Shown: positions 53,990 through 64,000 of the stretch, one piece after another | How the letters are laid out: each line of letters begins with the position of its first letter | Numbering within the stretch: the first letter of the stretch is position 1 | Assembly: GCA_029465975.1 (NCBI GenBank) | Contig: CM055728.1 | Span: 4,051,908 to 4,115,907 of the forward strand | Source of the DNA: Dallia pectoralis | Lineage: Eukaryota; Chordata; Actinopteri; Esociformes; Umbridae | Direction of reading: 5' to 3' | Length of the DNA stretch: 64,000 nt | Translations under genes and position numbers: made by a program | The notes under the pieces: generated by a model | Told to the model about the DNA's origin: nothing | The model's database searches: none | What the model saw: only the letters and a program-made list of their open reading frames with translations

Positions 53990-54600
53990 GATGTCAAAGT
54001 CAAAGTATTTTATTGTCATATGTACCGAATGACTTGCATCAAACTGAACAATGAAGTTCTAATGGTCTGAGGGTAAAACCTTTTTTATTCTGGAAGTGCG
54101 TGTATTAATGCTACGGTAACGACAACCAGATGGGAGCAGTGTGAACAGGCGATGGCCTGATATGTCTTGCTTTTCTGAGGCATCGTGATTGGAAGATGCT
54201 TTGCACTGTAGTGTGGTGGCAGCCAATGATTTGCTCTGCTGTCTTTACCACCCTCTGGAGGGCCTTGCGATCAGCAGCGGTGCAGCTCCCGTACCAAGCA
54301 GTAATGCAGCCTGACAGGATACTCTCAATGGTGCACCTGTAGTTCGGCACAGGGACAATGGTGGTCTGCTTAAAGCAGGAGGGGACTGTTGAGTGAGTCA
54401 GGGAGAGGTTCAATATTGAGATGAAAACCTCTGCTAATTGGTCGGCGCACCCCCTGAGAACTCACCTAGGAATGCCGTCTGGCCCTGGTGACTTCCGAGG
54501 GTTAACTTTTTTAAAAGCTCTCCTCACATTAGCCGTGTCCAGAGACAGAGTGCAGGAAAGAGGGGGAGGCTTGCAAGCCAAGAACATCATCCCAACTGCA
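53990..54600 (-). mobile_element. Rex1-like LINE fragment with internal deletion
   Basis: On the minus strand NVRRAFKKVNPRKSPGPDGI (RT motif KSPGPDGIP), then LNLSLTHSTVPSCFKQTTIV, is joined directly to TIESILSGCITAWYGSCTAA and DRKALQRVVKTAEQIIG from the C-terminal region. The RT palm between them is deleted. The copy ends in the reversed LINE 3' tail near 54000. Confidence 0.75.
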
Positions 54601-55095
54601 AAAGGAAAATGGAGAAAAAAATCGATTTGGTTTTATTAAAAATGATCTGGGTGGTGATAGGAGAATCACTTTTTGTGTTGATATCATGTCACCAGGCTGA
54701 ACAATAAATGAAAGTTAGGCTGTATTTGCACTATATCGCTACTGTCTGGATTTTCTTGGTTCTCAAAGCTTTTGAAAATATCATAACGCAAAATCAGAAT
54801 CTGGTAGAATCTGGTAAAATTGAATTTAGAGCGTGGGTTTGTTAAAAAATGCATGTCACTGACCATTCGGTCCGTGCGGCTGTGTCATTGTCATTCAATT
54901 CGAGTGATCGAGTGTTCCTTCTGTGTCAGATGAGCCGATCTAGTGGGACACTTGTGTTGTCTGTTAAAGTTGTTCGTTTGTTTAGGATGGCTGATTCACA
55001 CTTTTAAGTTCGGATTCATTCAATTCACCGCCAGAAAAGAGACGTGTCAGGGTGGCAGGACTGGTGGTGGCTGCCAAACATGTAGGCAGCTTGTT
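54601..55095. other. Unassigned intergenic DNA
   Basis: No gene or repeat family is recognised. Confidence 0.35.
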
Positions 55096-55440
55096 GTTAT
55101 CACGACCAGAACAGTGGACCCAAGCGCAGACACAGAGGCGGAGAGTAACATAACCAATATCTATTTAAGGGGTAACCCAGAACCATAATAGGGGACAGGC
55201 AATGTTCGGTACACAATGGTCAGATGGCTGGAGGTACAAGTGTGTAGGCTGGTTCGTGGTCGGTGGCAGGCGGAACAGGTAGCAGGGAACAGGGTAACGC
55301 TGGAAACGAGAGTAAAAGACAAACGATCTAGTAACTGGTAACAGGAAACACTGACATATAAATGGAACAATCAGTAGGGAACACCTGGTGGAAAGGGGTG
55401 GAGTGACAAGCCAGGTGAGACAGATCAGGTGTTACAGTTA
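55096..55440. repeat. Dispersed fish repeat, class uncertain
   Basis: ATCACGACCAGAACAGTGGA, then CCCAAGCGCAGACACAGAGG, followed by several AACAGG/CAGGTG words and ending GATCAGGTGTTACA, resembles a repeat that I know from many fish loci. I cannot say whether it is LTR-derived or a MITE. Confidence 0.4.
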
Positions 55441-56540
55441 TGGCAAATTAACTCAAACAGTGATTACAGTTTGCATTTTGTGTTGGCATTGGGAAGTGTT
55501 TCCCTCGATTGCCTCTTCATATGTACATGCGAACGTGTTACGTGAAGCACACTAATTATTTTTAATAAAACCTATAATTTAACTTTCTGAAAAAATTTAA
55601 ACACCTTATTTCAACAGTGGGATGAAACTTTGGCTATGGACTACAATACATAAAAATTAATTTGGTTTAATGTAATCTCCGTTTTATGCGCCACCTGGTG
55701 ACAGACAAGAATATTTACTGATGAAAAAAATACAATCAAAATGGCAGATAGCCCGTTATCGTAATGGACTACTTGCACTGAGCCTTGTGACGCACTTCCG
55801 CTTTATAGTAATACATATAACTAATTTTCTGCTACGACCAACACCATTGTTTCTCTATCCAGAAGAGCCTTGTAAAATGTGCACAAAAAAAACTGTTTTT
55901 TAGATTTATTTTGAATTTTGTTGTTTTCCACTATGTACTGCTTGTTCAAAGTTCAACACAATTTTAAGTTTTCACAGCATACCTGTCGATGTCGACCTTA
56001 GAAAACGGTGGCTCGTGAACATACGCCGAGACTGTTTTTCTACTTCCAGTCGCACGAAAGTATGTAGCAGACAAACAAGGAGGCTTTGCAGTAACTACTT
56101 GGATGTATGTGTTTATTTATAGAAAATTTACAGATTTCAGGTTCTTCTTTTGAAGAACAAGGAACACATCTGAACACATGAACACTTGTACTGGGTTTTC
56201 AGAACAGTTAACCCAATCCTCTAGACTACTATTAAACTGTGTGGTGGTTCATTCTTCCTCATCGACCTGTGACACCAGGCTCTAATGCTGATTTCCCCTG
56301 ACAGCCTGTCTTTGTTTGATACTAAATAACACAAGTACATAACGTTAACTGAAACACACACACACACACACACACTGATGAACCAAAACATTATGAGCAG
56401 TCACAGGTGAAGCGATTATAGTTAATAATTTCCTAACAAGGCCCCATTAGGGTCTGGGTAGATTAGATGGTAAGCAAAAAATCTATAATGTTATGTTATC
56501 TGTAAACGCTAGCAGTCATAGCATTGAAAACTTAGGTTTT
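55441..56540. other. Intergenic DNA with a (CA)n microsatellite
   Basis: No gene is recognised. A run of about 11 CA units lies at 56354-56376. Confidence 0.5.
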
Positions 56541-56559
56541 TTTTCTTACCCTCAAAACT

Positions 56560-57400
56560 GTGTATTTAAGAAGCGGCATACAACTTAAAACCTTTATCCA
56601 GCTTGCTGGATGGGGCTTTGCTTGTTTTTCTGCAAAAACTATGAACATCATTAACACTGATCTTCGGAAGATCCTGGAGACAGCGAGTGTAATATGTAGC
56701 CATTGCCGTAACCGGAAACGACTGATATGTAATAAGTGGAACGCGGAAGTAGTTGTGCAAGTAGCGCATTTTGGCAAAAACCTCTACCCCGACTAAGGCC
56801 CTGGTTCCAGCTAAAGAAAAACAGCCCCAAAGCATGATGCTGCTTTCTTTGGGTGGTGTGCAGTGTTGTTTTTGCGCCAAACATATCTTTTAGAGTTATG
56901 GCCTTAACCTTGGTATCATCAGACCATGTATATATATATAATCCTAGAACGGCTTTTACTCTGAGATGCAACTAAGAAAATGTCAAGAAAATCATACCGG
57001 AACAGCTGACCTTTATTTGTGATTAATCAGAGTAACTTTAAGTGATGGCAGGTGTGTAATGACTACTATTTAACATGAGTTTGAATTTGATTGGTTTATA
57101 TTGAACACAGCCACATCCACAGTAATAAGAGGTGATGTGCCATGCTAATAGACTCCTAACCAAAAAACGAGTCCTTGAAAAATAAATCTATAGGTGCTAC
57201 AACAAAGTATTAGTTTATGAGTGTGCACACTTATGCAACCAGGTTATTGAAAGGTTTTTATTTTAGTTTTTCCCCACTCAAAGATTTCAGTTTGTTTTTC
57301 AATTGAATTGTTCACATTATATGTCACATTAAAAGTGAAAAAAGTTCTGACATGATCAAGCAGGATCGCTTGAAAATGCATTATGGTAGGACTAACCTCC
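56560..57400 (-). mobile_element. Degenerate Tc1-like transposon end with partial transposase
   Basis: GCCCCAAAGCATGATGCTGC, TGGTATCATCAGACCATGTA, CAGCTGACCTTTATTTGTGA and CACACTTATGCAACCAGGTT with CAATTGAATTGTTCACATTA are in the order of a common fish Tc1 copy read on the minus strand, including one terminal region. Frames are broken. Confidence 0.7.
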
Positions 57401-57885
57401 TCCATTCTATATTTCGTACACTCCTATTTTTCTATGAACAGGTTTATACTTTCTAGACTTTCTGGATTTTCCTTTTTATTTTTTTTACAAAACTCACCTT
57501 AAATATAATTTAATTAGGAATTACAATAATAATTTAAAGTGATCCCTCTGAACATAACAACATATGCATTCACATTAATAAAACGGATAAGGTGTATTTG
57601 GGCATCAGAAGATATTTGCAAAAAGTTATTCTGTGTATTATTAGCAACACCGAAACTGTTATTTTAAATCAGGGTGATGAAAAAATTGAAAACTTTCCCA
57701 TGCCCATTCAAATTAAGTATAGTAGACTTTATCAGTGAAAAATAGATTACGAATCATTACACATGGAATTGCTATGATTGGAATATATTTATTTGGTACA
57801 TGTACGTAGATAAATTGCAGAATATCTATACAGATAATACATAACTTATTAAGTTTCCTTAATACTCATATTATTGATATTTTTA
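57401..57885. other. Upstream spacer of otud5
   Basis: AT-rich sequence in which I recognise nothing. Confidence 0.4.
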
Positions 57886-58200
57886 TGGTCGCCAGGCAGG
57901 AAGACGTCTAACGCAAAAGCTATTGGAAGGCGGAAGTGACGTTTTGGTGTCGTCAGCTCTGTGTTGATGTTTTGTGGGGACTAGAGAGCTTGGAGGACGG
58001 GAAGAGGGATATGGTTTGTTTTTGTTTACGTATTCCCAGAAAACAAAGCCAATAACAGATTATATATATATATTTTTTGTCACCTAAGTATTTAAGGTCG
58101 AATACTGAACAAAACGGACGACAAAAACGGCATAGTAGGCGTACTGCATTCTGGAAAGGAGGAATCGTCACCCCTTTGACCCCCTCCCCAACAGGCAACC
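57886..58200 (+). promoter_or_regulatory. otud5: otud5 promoter and 5' untranslated region
   Basis: A TATA-less region with an inverted CCAAT box (CTATTGGAAGG, about 57920) overlaps GGCGGAAGTGACGTT at about 57929-57943, a composite ETS plus CRE-type site typical of housekeeping promoters. Transcription probably starts shortly downstream. The 5' UTR runs to the ATG at 58201, whose context is AACCATGA. Confidence 0.55.
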
Positions 58201-58755
58201 ATGACGATTCTTCCGAAGAAGAAGTCGAACTCGAGTGTCGGCGTTTCGGACCACTCGGATGAGACTGACAGAAGGAGTGGCTCTGAATCTCATCAACATC
58301 CACACGGAGGTCGTACAGGTGCTAGACCAAGGGCCTCGCCGCCGCCATGGTCGTATCAAGCCGCTCCACCTTCGGTACGAGAAGATAGACGAAACGAGGC
58401 TAGCTCTCGGCCACAACAGGCCTCTCCGCCTCCGGTGGGTTCAGGATCTCCTGTAGGACCTGGGGATGGGAATGGAACGGGTGGAATACCATGCGTTGCT
58501 GGGACACGCGGAGAACTGTCAGGTGGCGTAGGCTGTGGTGGAGGAATTGGAAGTTGCTGCTCGGGGCCTGGTCTAAGTAAAAGGCGGAGACAAACAACCT
58601 GCCCTGGTGTGGCCGGTGGTGGAACACCGGGTGTAGTTGGAGGTGGCGGCGGAGGTCCCAGTGCTGATTCGGAGGAAGGTGCGGGTTATAACAGTGAAGA
58701 CGAGTACGAAAATGCGTCGAGACTGCAATCTGAGGACCCAGCTACAGTGGAGCAG
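58201..58755 (+). CDS. otud5: otud5 exon 1 (OTU deubiquitinase 5, N-terminal region)
   Basis: Exon 1 has 185 codons and starts MTILPKKKS, as the human protein starts MTILPKKK. It then has ARPRASPPP, RPQQASPPP, a Gly-rich stretch, GCCSGPGLSKRRRQT (basic, nuclear-localisation-like) and GAGYNSEDEYENASRL, ending DPATVEQ. The Ser in YNSEDEYE (residue 165 here) corresponds to the CK2-phosphorylated Ser177 that human OTUD5 needs for activity. OTUD5 (DUBA) is a cysteine protease that removes ubiquitin chains and regulates innate signalling, chromatin regulators and development. The N-terminal region is disordered and the order of conserved islands matches the family, while the Gly/Pro spacers differ. 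The exon ends GAGCAG|GTAAAG in phase 0. Confidence 0.96.
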
Positions 58756-59264
58756 GTAAAGCTTTGTAAAATGTAGTTCATAAGGTTAACTCATTGGCTC
58801 CTGGGTAAACACATACATACTGTGTGCAAATGTTTTCTATTCATTCAATAGAAACGTCCCAGACAAAAGACACAATTATCCACATTTTGGTTCTAACAAA
58901 AATAATCTACCACTTGATTTGAAAGAATGGCCTAGTTATTTGTATGTCAGTCAATTAATTTTACATGATTTCAGCGCAAATATTCCGATCAGAGTGGGTC
59001 AAACTATGGAGTGTCACATGACATAAATAGCAAATAGTTTGCTTGGATATTGCTTACATGAGAGAAACATATATTTTTCTATACGTAATGGAGTAAAATT
59101 AAAACAAAACCATTTTCAATTAATAAATTGTATTTCAAAATGTAAGATTGTACATTTTAGTATTCTTCAAAATATTCAAAATGGTCATTGTCCGTGACAT
59201 CCTGATTCACTGGGGTTTAAATATGAGGTGACACAAATGACAAACTATATAGTTATTATCCTCA

Positions 59265-59402
59265 CAATTAAAAGGAATGAACACTTGAAATATATCAGTC
59301 TGTGTGGAATGAATGTATACATTATACAAGTTTGACTTTTTGAATGGAATTACTGAAAAAAACTTTTTAATGATATTCTAATTATACGACCATCACATGT
59401 AT
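59265..59402 (+). mobile_element. Solo Tc1 terminal inverted repeat
   Basis: ATATATCAGTCTGTGTGGAA, GACTTTTTGAATGGAATTAC, and ATTCTAATTATACGACCATC match the right end of the Tc1 copy at 28759-29906. No transposase or second end is present. Confidence 0.8.
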
Positions 59403-59589
59403 ACACTGAACTGTCTAACTGCTGTCTGTGAACATGTTGCTACAGTGTTAGTAAGTGTGAAATACAGCATAATGCGAATGGTGTCGCTAACTGGAAAACT
59501 TGCTTAGTTTCTGCGAACACACATCTCCTCTCGTGCCGGGATTCTCTCTCACAACTACACAAGGCTACCAGATCCCAAGTTCGCATTTG

Positions 59590-59785
59590 ACTAACTAGTA
59601 AAAAAAGAAGATTTATTTCTTGGCTTTTTTCTGGTTTATTATTTGACAGAGACAGTGGAAAAGATAGAGAGGAGAGAGTGCTGAAATGGCAGTAGGCCGG
59701 AATCGAACCCACGAGCAGCGGCATATGTGCTTCAGAGGCAGCGGCCAAGACTGCTGGACAACCCAAGGCACTGAATGATTTCTTT
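59590..59785 (-). mobile_element. tRNA-derived SINE
   Basis: Read on the minus strand, GCCTTGGGTTGTCCAGCAGT begins a tRNA-like head, with a B-box GTGGGTTCGATTCCGGCC. The body has CTCTCTCCTCTCTATC and CTGTCTCTGTCAAATAATAA, and an A-rich tail follows (about 59600). The B-box and the CTGTC…CAAATAAA body are typical of fish tRNA-SINEs. The head does not fold as a functional tRNA gene, so it is not annotated as one. Confidence 0.7.
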
Positions 59786-60589
59786 TGTTAATCAGTTGAT
59801 GGGTGTCGTGCTGCCATTTTAAAGATGTATTCAAAATGTCTTGGGAAATGGTATATTTAACTAAGTAGACATTATCTATCACCTATTGGTGAGTTTGTGC
59901 GATCAGTCGCTCTATCATGTCACAAAACAACTGTTGGAAAAGTGTTAACAGCTCTAATTTTGATTACCATGTAAGCGAAGGATTCTGATTAAAAAGAAGT
60001 GTCATGTTTGTCTACTCTGAAGAAACTCGTTTTGGTGCATCCAGTAGCATAAGCATTTATGTGGTCAATAAATGTGAAAATGCTTTTGGACACTATTTGC
60101 TGCAGTCTGATGGCCTCCGTACTCACACATGCCCCATTTACTCAGTGAGTAGTCAATTTCAGAGTATTTAGGTGATGTCTTTGTAAGCTGTAAGGATAGC
60201 CAAAACAGTGGCGAGATGACCCTTCCGTTCTTGGTCAAATAAACACTTGTTTGGCACATCCTTGTAATGTACAACTATTGTTGGCATTTTGTGAGATTAG
60301 TACAGAGCATCACACATACTAAATAATTGTGAGCAGCAGATGTTTTGTTATCTCATTAGTTTATATCTTACTCACAATTGCCTTAGTCACAAACAAGGCC
60401 TTATCATGGATCGTAGAAATACTCAGTTCAAATAAGTTCCGTAATTGAAATGCTGTTTATCGAGCAATAAGTGAGTAGTAAAATCCGATTGAAAGTATAT
60501 ATCTTATGTTGAATTACTTTAAAACTACTCCCCCAATTCATTTATTCATTAAAACAGTTTTAACGGAAATGGGCACCTTGTGAGGAAGT

Positions 60590-61500
60590 GAGAAGGACAT
60601 ACAGAGAAGGACAAAGTTATTTGATTTTGTACGTTCGCCCACTGACAGACATGATCGGTCTATCATTTTAATGGTAGGTTTATTAGAAAAGTGAGTCTGA
60701 ATAACAACAACAAAAATCCAGAATAACGCAAACGCTCGATTTTGGTCTTATCTGATCACATAACTTTCACCAAGTTCCCCTCTGAATTATTCAGATGTTC
60801 AAACTTCAGACGGGCCTGTGTATGTGCTTTTTTGAGCAGGGGGACCTTCCGGGCGCTCAGTCCTTCACAGCGTAGTGTGTTACCAATTGTAGCTGCCTTG
60901 AGATCATTGATAAGATTCTTCTATGTAGTGCTGGTCTGATTCCCCTTTTTCTTTACGGTCATTGAAACTCCATGAGGTGAGATCTTGCATTGAGCCACAG
61001 ACCAAGGGAGATTGACAGTTCTTTTGTATTTCTTCTATTTGCAAATAATTGCACCAACTGTTCTCAACTGTTCACCAAGCTGCTTGGCGATGGTCTTGTA
61101 GCCCATTCCAGCCTTGTGTAGGTCTACACAAGGCTGGAATGGGCTACAAGACCATCGCCAAGCATTGTACCATCGCCAAGCATTGTGTAGGTCTACAATC
61201 TTGCCCTGACATCCTTGGACAGCTCTTTGGTTTTGGCCGTGGTGGAGAGTTTGGAAACTGATTGATTGCTTCTGTGGACAGGGGTCATTTATACAGGTAA
61301 CAACTAAGATTTGGAACACTCCCATTATAAGTGTGCTCCTAATCTCAGTTCCTGTATAAAAGACACCTTGGAGCCAGAAATCTTGATGATTTACAGGTGA
61401 TCAAATACTTAAAATGCAAATCAATTTATAATTTATTTGAAATGTGTTATTCTGGATTTTTTTTGTTTAAATAAACCTATAATTAAAATGTTAATTTTTT
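60590..61500 (-). mobile_element. Tc1/mariner-type transposon, rearranged
   Basis: GATTTTGTACGTTCGCCCAC near the left and TGATCAAATACTTAAAATGC near the right are terminal words of a common fish Tc1 family. In between, CAGACGGGCCTGTGTATGTG, TTTTGAGCAGGGGGACCTTC, and ATGAGGTGAGATCTTGCATT give its transposase gene on the minus strand in order (VLLKKAHTQARLKF region, KISPHGVSM). The helix-turn-helix region near 61080-61190 is disrupted by an inverted and direct duplication. Confidence 0.75.
61081..61164. repeat. 84-bp near-perfect palindrome
   Basis: A 41-base arm (61081-61121) is followed after two bases by its exact complement (61124-61164). A further direct copy of ACCATCGCCAAGCATTGT follows at 61149-61184. 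Confidence 0.95.
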
Positions 61501-61687
61501 TTACACCAGAGATATTTTACCCCATCTTCACAACAAGGTTGACAATAATACAATTGAACATTTTCCATACTGGCCTTCCTGTGGACTAAACCCCAAACCC
61601 AATTTTATCATCAAACCCAAAAACCTGGCATTGCTAATGCCATGCTCCTACCAAATTTGCTACACTGGGTTGTCTAGTGGGCGTATG
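61494..61687. repeat. Left arm of inverted repeat flanking otud5 exon 2
   Basis: Reverse-complementary to 63012-63204, differing by a few substitutions and small indels. It contains ATATTTTACCCCATCTTCAC and GGGTTGTCTAGTGGGCGTAT. Confidence 0.93.
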
Positions 61688-62053
61688 GGGCTTGGAGGAC
61701 GTTTTCTACAACCAGAGACAACCTCAAACCTGGTACTCATTGTAGACTTTAGAAATTATTTCATAGTCGAAGCTTAACTGTTTTTTATTGTTTCTTTTTT
61801 ATTTAACCATAATTTATCCAGTTAGGCCGATTGAGAGCAAATTCTCTTTTGCACGGCGACCTGGCCAAGATGAGGCAAAAAATGTGCAGGACAACATTAA
61901 TTTACACAATAAATACACAGAACAAACAAGTGCAAATAGCTTTGGGACACAACAAGGCAATACAGTCGAGTAGGCTGATTCTGCGCCCTATAAATGCATA
62001 GGCTTTTCTCTTTAGTGTATTGCATTGACCGACAGCTTTTCTATTTCTCTCAG

Positions 62054-62147
62054 CAGGAGCACTGGTTTGAGAAAGCGCTTGGGGAAAAGAAGGGATTTGT
62101 CATAAAAAAAATGAAAGAGGATGGAGCATGTCTGTTTAGAGCTGTCG
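62054..62147 (+). CDS. otud5: otud5 exon 2 with catalytic cysteine
   Basis: This 94-base exon encodes QEHWFEKALGEKKGFVIKKM and then KEDGACLFRAV, ending GTCG|GTAAGT. It is almost identical to human OTUD5 (QEHWFEKALRDKKGF…KEDGACLFRAV). D-G-A-C is the OTU family catalytic loop and the Cys codon (TGT, 62129-62131) is the nucleophile, Cys224 in human. The acceptor is a tandem NAG (CTCTCAGCAG|GAG), so splicing can include or skip one Gln. The first AG keeps VEQ-QEH as in the human protein. Later exons with the catalytic His lie beyond the window. Confidence 0.97.
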
Positions 62148-64000
62148 GTAAGTAAATTATTTTCTCATTTTTATTTTGAATAAACTCCAGGATAGATCTT
62201 TGAACCCTTTCTGCCCGTCAACATTAAATATGCAGCAAAGATGTGCTGGTCGAAGATGCACCTGGTTTTGAAATGTCCAAAATGATAACCCTAAATTTCA
62301 GTAATGGATTCTATAGTGGTGCTTGGTTACCAACATTCGTTTCATGGAGACATTGAATGTAGTTGTTAAAAAAGGTCTCTGCTAATTTTAAGTTGACACT
62401 AGATGGCGGAACTCCACCATGACTTTTGTAGTTATTATTTTGTTAGGTGTCTTTATACACTAGCCAATCGGTGAAGCATATCACAAATATTTTGGAAGCA
62501 TATCTTGAATATACAGTAAAATATACATATAAAGTATGTCTTTGTCACATTTTCCTGGCCATAACAATGTTTTTTGGGCTACTTTGTAAGGGTTTCAGAG
62601 CATGTTTTGTTGTTTACTTAAAAACATTTTATTTACCAGAATTGTCTGAACAAACTTGATTTCAAGTAATTCCACTCTCAGCAATATTCATTTTTAGTAC
62701 TAAGCCTTCCTAATACACTTTTTTTCTAAACAGCATTCAACTCGGACTGTATAACCGGAACTGCTGCATTTGAAACTAGGGCTCTTGTCTTTATTTAAGC
62801 TTATGCTAACTTTTTGATAGAACTTATAATGGTTCTTTTATATTTATACATCCACAGCATGCTGTTGGATTTTCTCCCCGTCATGTTTTTAATTGTGAGT
62901 AGTGCTGACGGTAATTCACCCGGCGTGGTGTTATGGGGATTTCTCACTTGTCTACTATCTGCTGTGGTTTCGATTGATCTTACTGTGAAATAGCATGTGA
63001 AGGAAAAAATGCATACGCCCACTAGACAACCCAGTGTAGCTAATTTGGTAGGAGCATGGCAACAATGCCAGGTTTTTGGGTTTGATGATTAAATTGGGTT
63101 CTGGGTTTTTTGTCCACTGGGTGGCCAGTATGGAAAATGTCCAATTGTATTATTGTCAACCTTGTTGTGAAGATGGGGTAAAATATCTCTGGTGTAAAAA
63201 AAATCTGTTTTTTAATTATTGAAGCAAATACAGTGAAGGAAGAAACTATTTCATCCCCTGCTGATTTTGTACGTTTGCCCACTGACAAAGACATGATCAG
63301 TCTATCTACACACTTAATCCACACACCTTTTCACTGTATAATCCATTGACATTCTCTAGATGGGCTAAATTGACTTTCAAAATTATTGTCACACCTTTTA
63401 TAAATCAGAAAGTGTTTTATTTCCCGTTACTGCAACACTCAATGCACACATTGAAGGACGAATGCTAACAATATGTACAAAACAAACAATATGAAGAATA
63501 CGATCAAGGGAGACCATGCATAGCTAGAATATGCAATGTTTAAGTTAGGGCTGTACCTGAATCAGAATGTTGTCAGTTGAATCGGATTTGACTGTTCTAT
63601 ACAGAGATTAAACTATTTGTTCTTTTTTGTTCATGAAAGACATGGATAATACATCTGACGATCAGAAAATCCATTGGCATGAGTTTGGGTGTTTATTTCG
63701 ACCTCATTAACATAAGCAACTGCAACAGAGTCATAGGACCTTATTTGTTTTGCCTTTGAACTGGGTCTATTTGATTTGCAGAAACCATTGGGCTTACCAT
63801 ATAGATTTTTCAAACTAAACACACATATTGGTTTTAAATCAAGCTACACAAAATGTTTTATGTTTTAAAATGAGTAAACAACAATATATTGAATGAATGA
63901 ATTGTGTTTTAATAGAATACTACACTTGTGGGTATTAGGGGGCTGAACAAAACAAGAAATCTAGCCATGAACATGCATAGTCGGAAACAACTATAGCTAC
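62148..64000 (+). other. otud5: otud5 intron 2 (incomplete)
   Basis: The intron starts GTAAGT and runs past the window end. Contents: the right inverted-repeat arm, a mariner-type left end at about 63228-63310 (CAGTGAAGGAAGAAACTATT, then GATTTTGTACGTTTGCCCAC), and the dispersed repeat edge at 63547-63610 shared with 30101-30142. The rest is not recognised. Confidence 0.8.
63012..63204. repeat. Right arm of inverted repeat flanking otud5 exon 2
   Basis: Complement of 61494-61687. CATACGCCCACTAGACAACC at its left edge pairs with the right edge of the other arm. The loop between the arms is about 1.3 kb and contains exon 2. Confidence 0.93.

Larger units (their letters stand above)
58756..62053 (+). 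other. otud5: otud5 intron 1
   Basis: GT-AG intron of 3.3 kb. It contains a Tc1 terminal fragment, a SINE, a mariner-type element with a palindrome, and one arm of an inverted repeat (all listed separately). The stretches 58760-59260 and 59800-60590 show nothing recognisable. Confidence 0.85.

Noticed and set aside
58077..58456. Alternative + frames overlapping otud5 exon 1 as an upstream or overlapping gene
   Set aside because: The frame starting at 58201 alone matches OTUD5 from its first residue to the splice donor. The others are overlapping frames without homology.
59695..59785. A tRNA gene on the minus strand
   Set aside because: Only the B-box is convincing, the head does not fold into a cloverleaf by eye, and the SINE body and A-rich tail follow.

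Overview
The window is vertebrate nuclear DNA, almost certainly from a ray-finned (teleost) fish. It is AT-rich and its genes are intron-split. Typical fish repeats lie throughout: several Tc1/mariner families, PIF/Harbinger, hAT, Rex3-like RTE, Rex1-like and L2-like LINEs, gypsy-type LTRs and a tRNA-derived SINE. I cannot name the species.

Three host genes are supported, all on the + strand. The 3' end of elk1 (ETS-family transcription factor) occupies 1-4067 as four coding exons. It keeps the MAPK docking D-box, the Ser-Pro activation domain and the FQFP motif, and its first intron here is of the GC-AG type. A complete LRRN-family transmembrane protein (740 aa, single coding exon) lies at 48178-50400. 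Its likely 5' untranslated exon and promoter are near 26.3-26.7 kb, which would make a 21-kb intron full of transposons. otud5 (OTU deubiquitinase) begins at 58201. Exon 1 and exon 2, which carries the catalytic cysteine, are present and the rest lies beyond the window. ELK1 and OTUD5 are also near neighbours on human Xp11.23, so the block is conserved. The LRRN gene between them is not part of the human neighbourhood as I know it.

The remainder is mostly nested mobile DNA. 10.4-12.7 kb holds two Harbinger elements, one inside the other. 16.9-25.3 kb is an 8.4-kb unit bounded by diverged inverted arms, each with an inward-facing TATA promoter. It carries a broken THAP-domain gene. That gene is interrupted by a 4.35-kb element with minisatellite-filled ends, which holds a spliced minus-strand gene and a solo LTR, and by a 5'-truncated Rex3 copy. 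38.8-41.0 kb is a DNA transposon with an exact 8-bp target duplication and an unrecognised ORF killed by three stops. 41.7-47.5 kb is a Tc1 copy split by a Rex3 insertion and by a young LTR element that has no pol. The body of that LTR element is a five-block coding minisatellite, open in all three forward frames across the array and built on a core like the YY1 binding site.

otud5 intron 1 contains a mariner copy with an 84-bp near-perfect palindrome, and a 190-bp inverted repeat flanks otud5 exon 2. All repeat-family names are from recognition by eye, without a database search.
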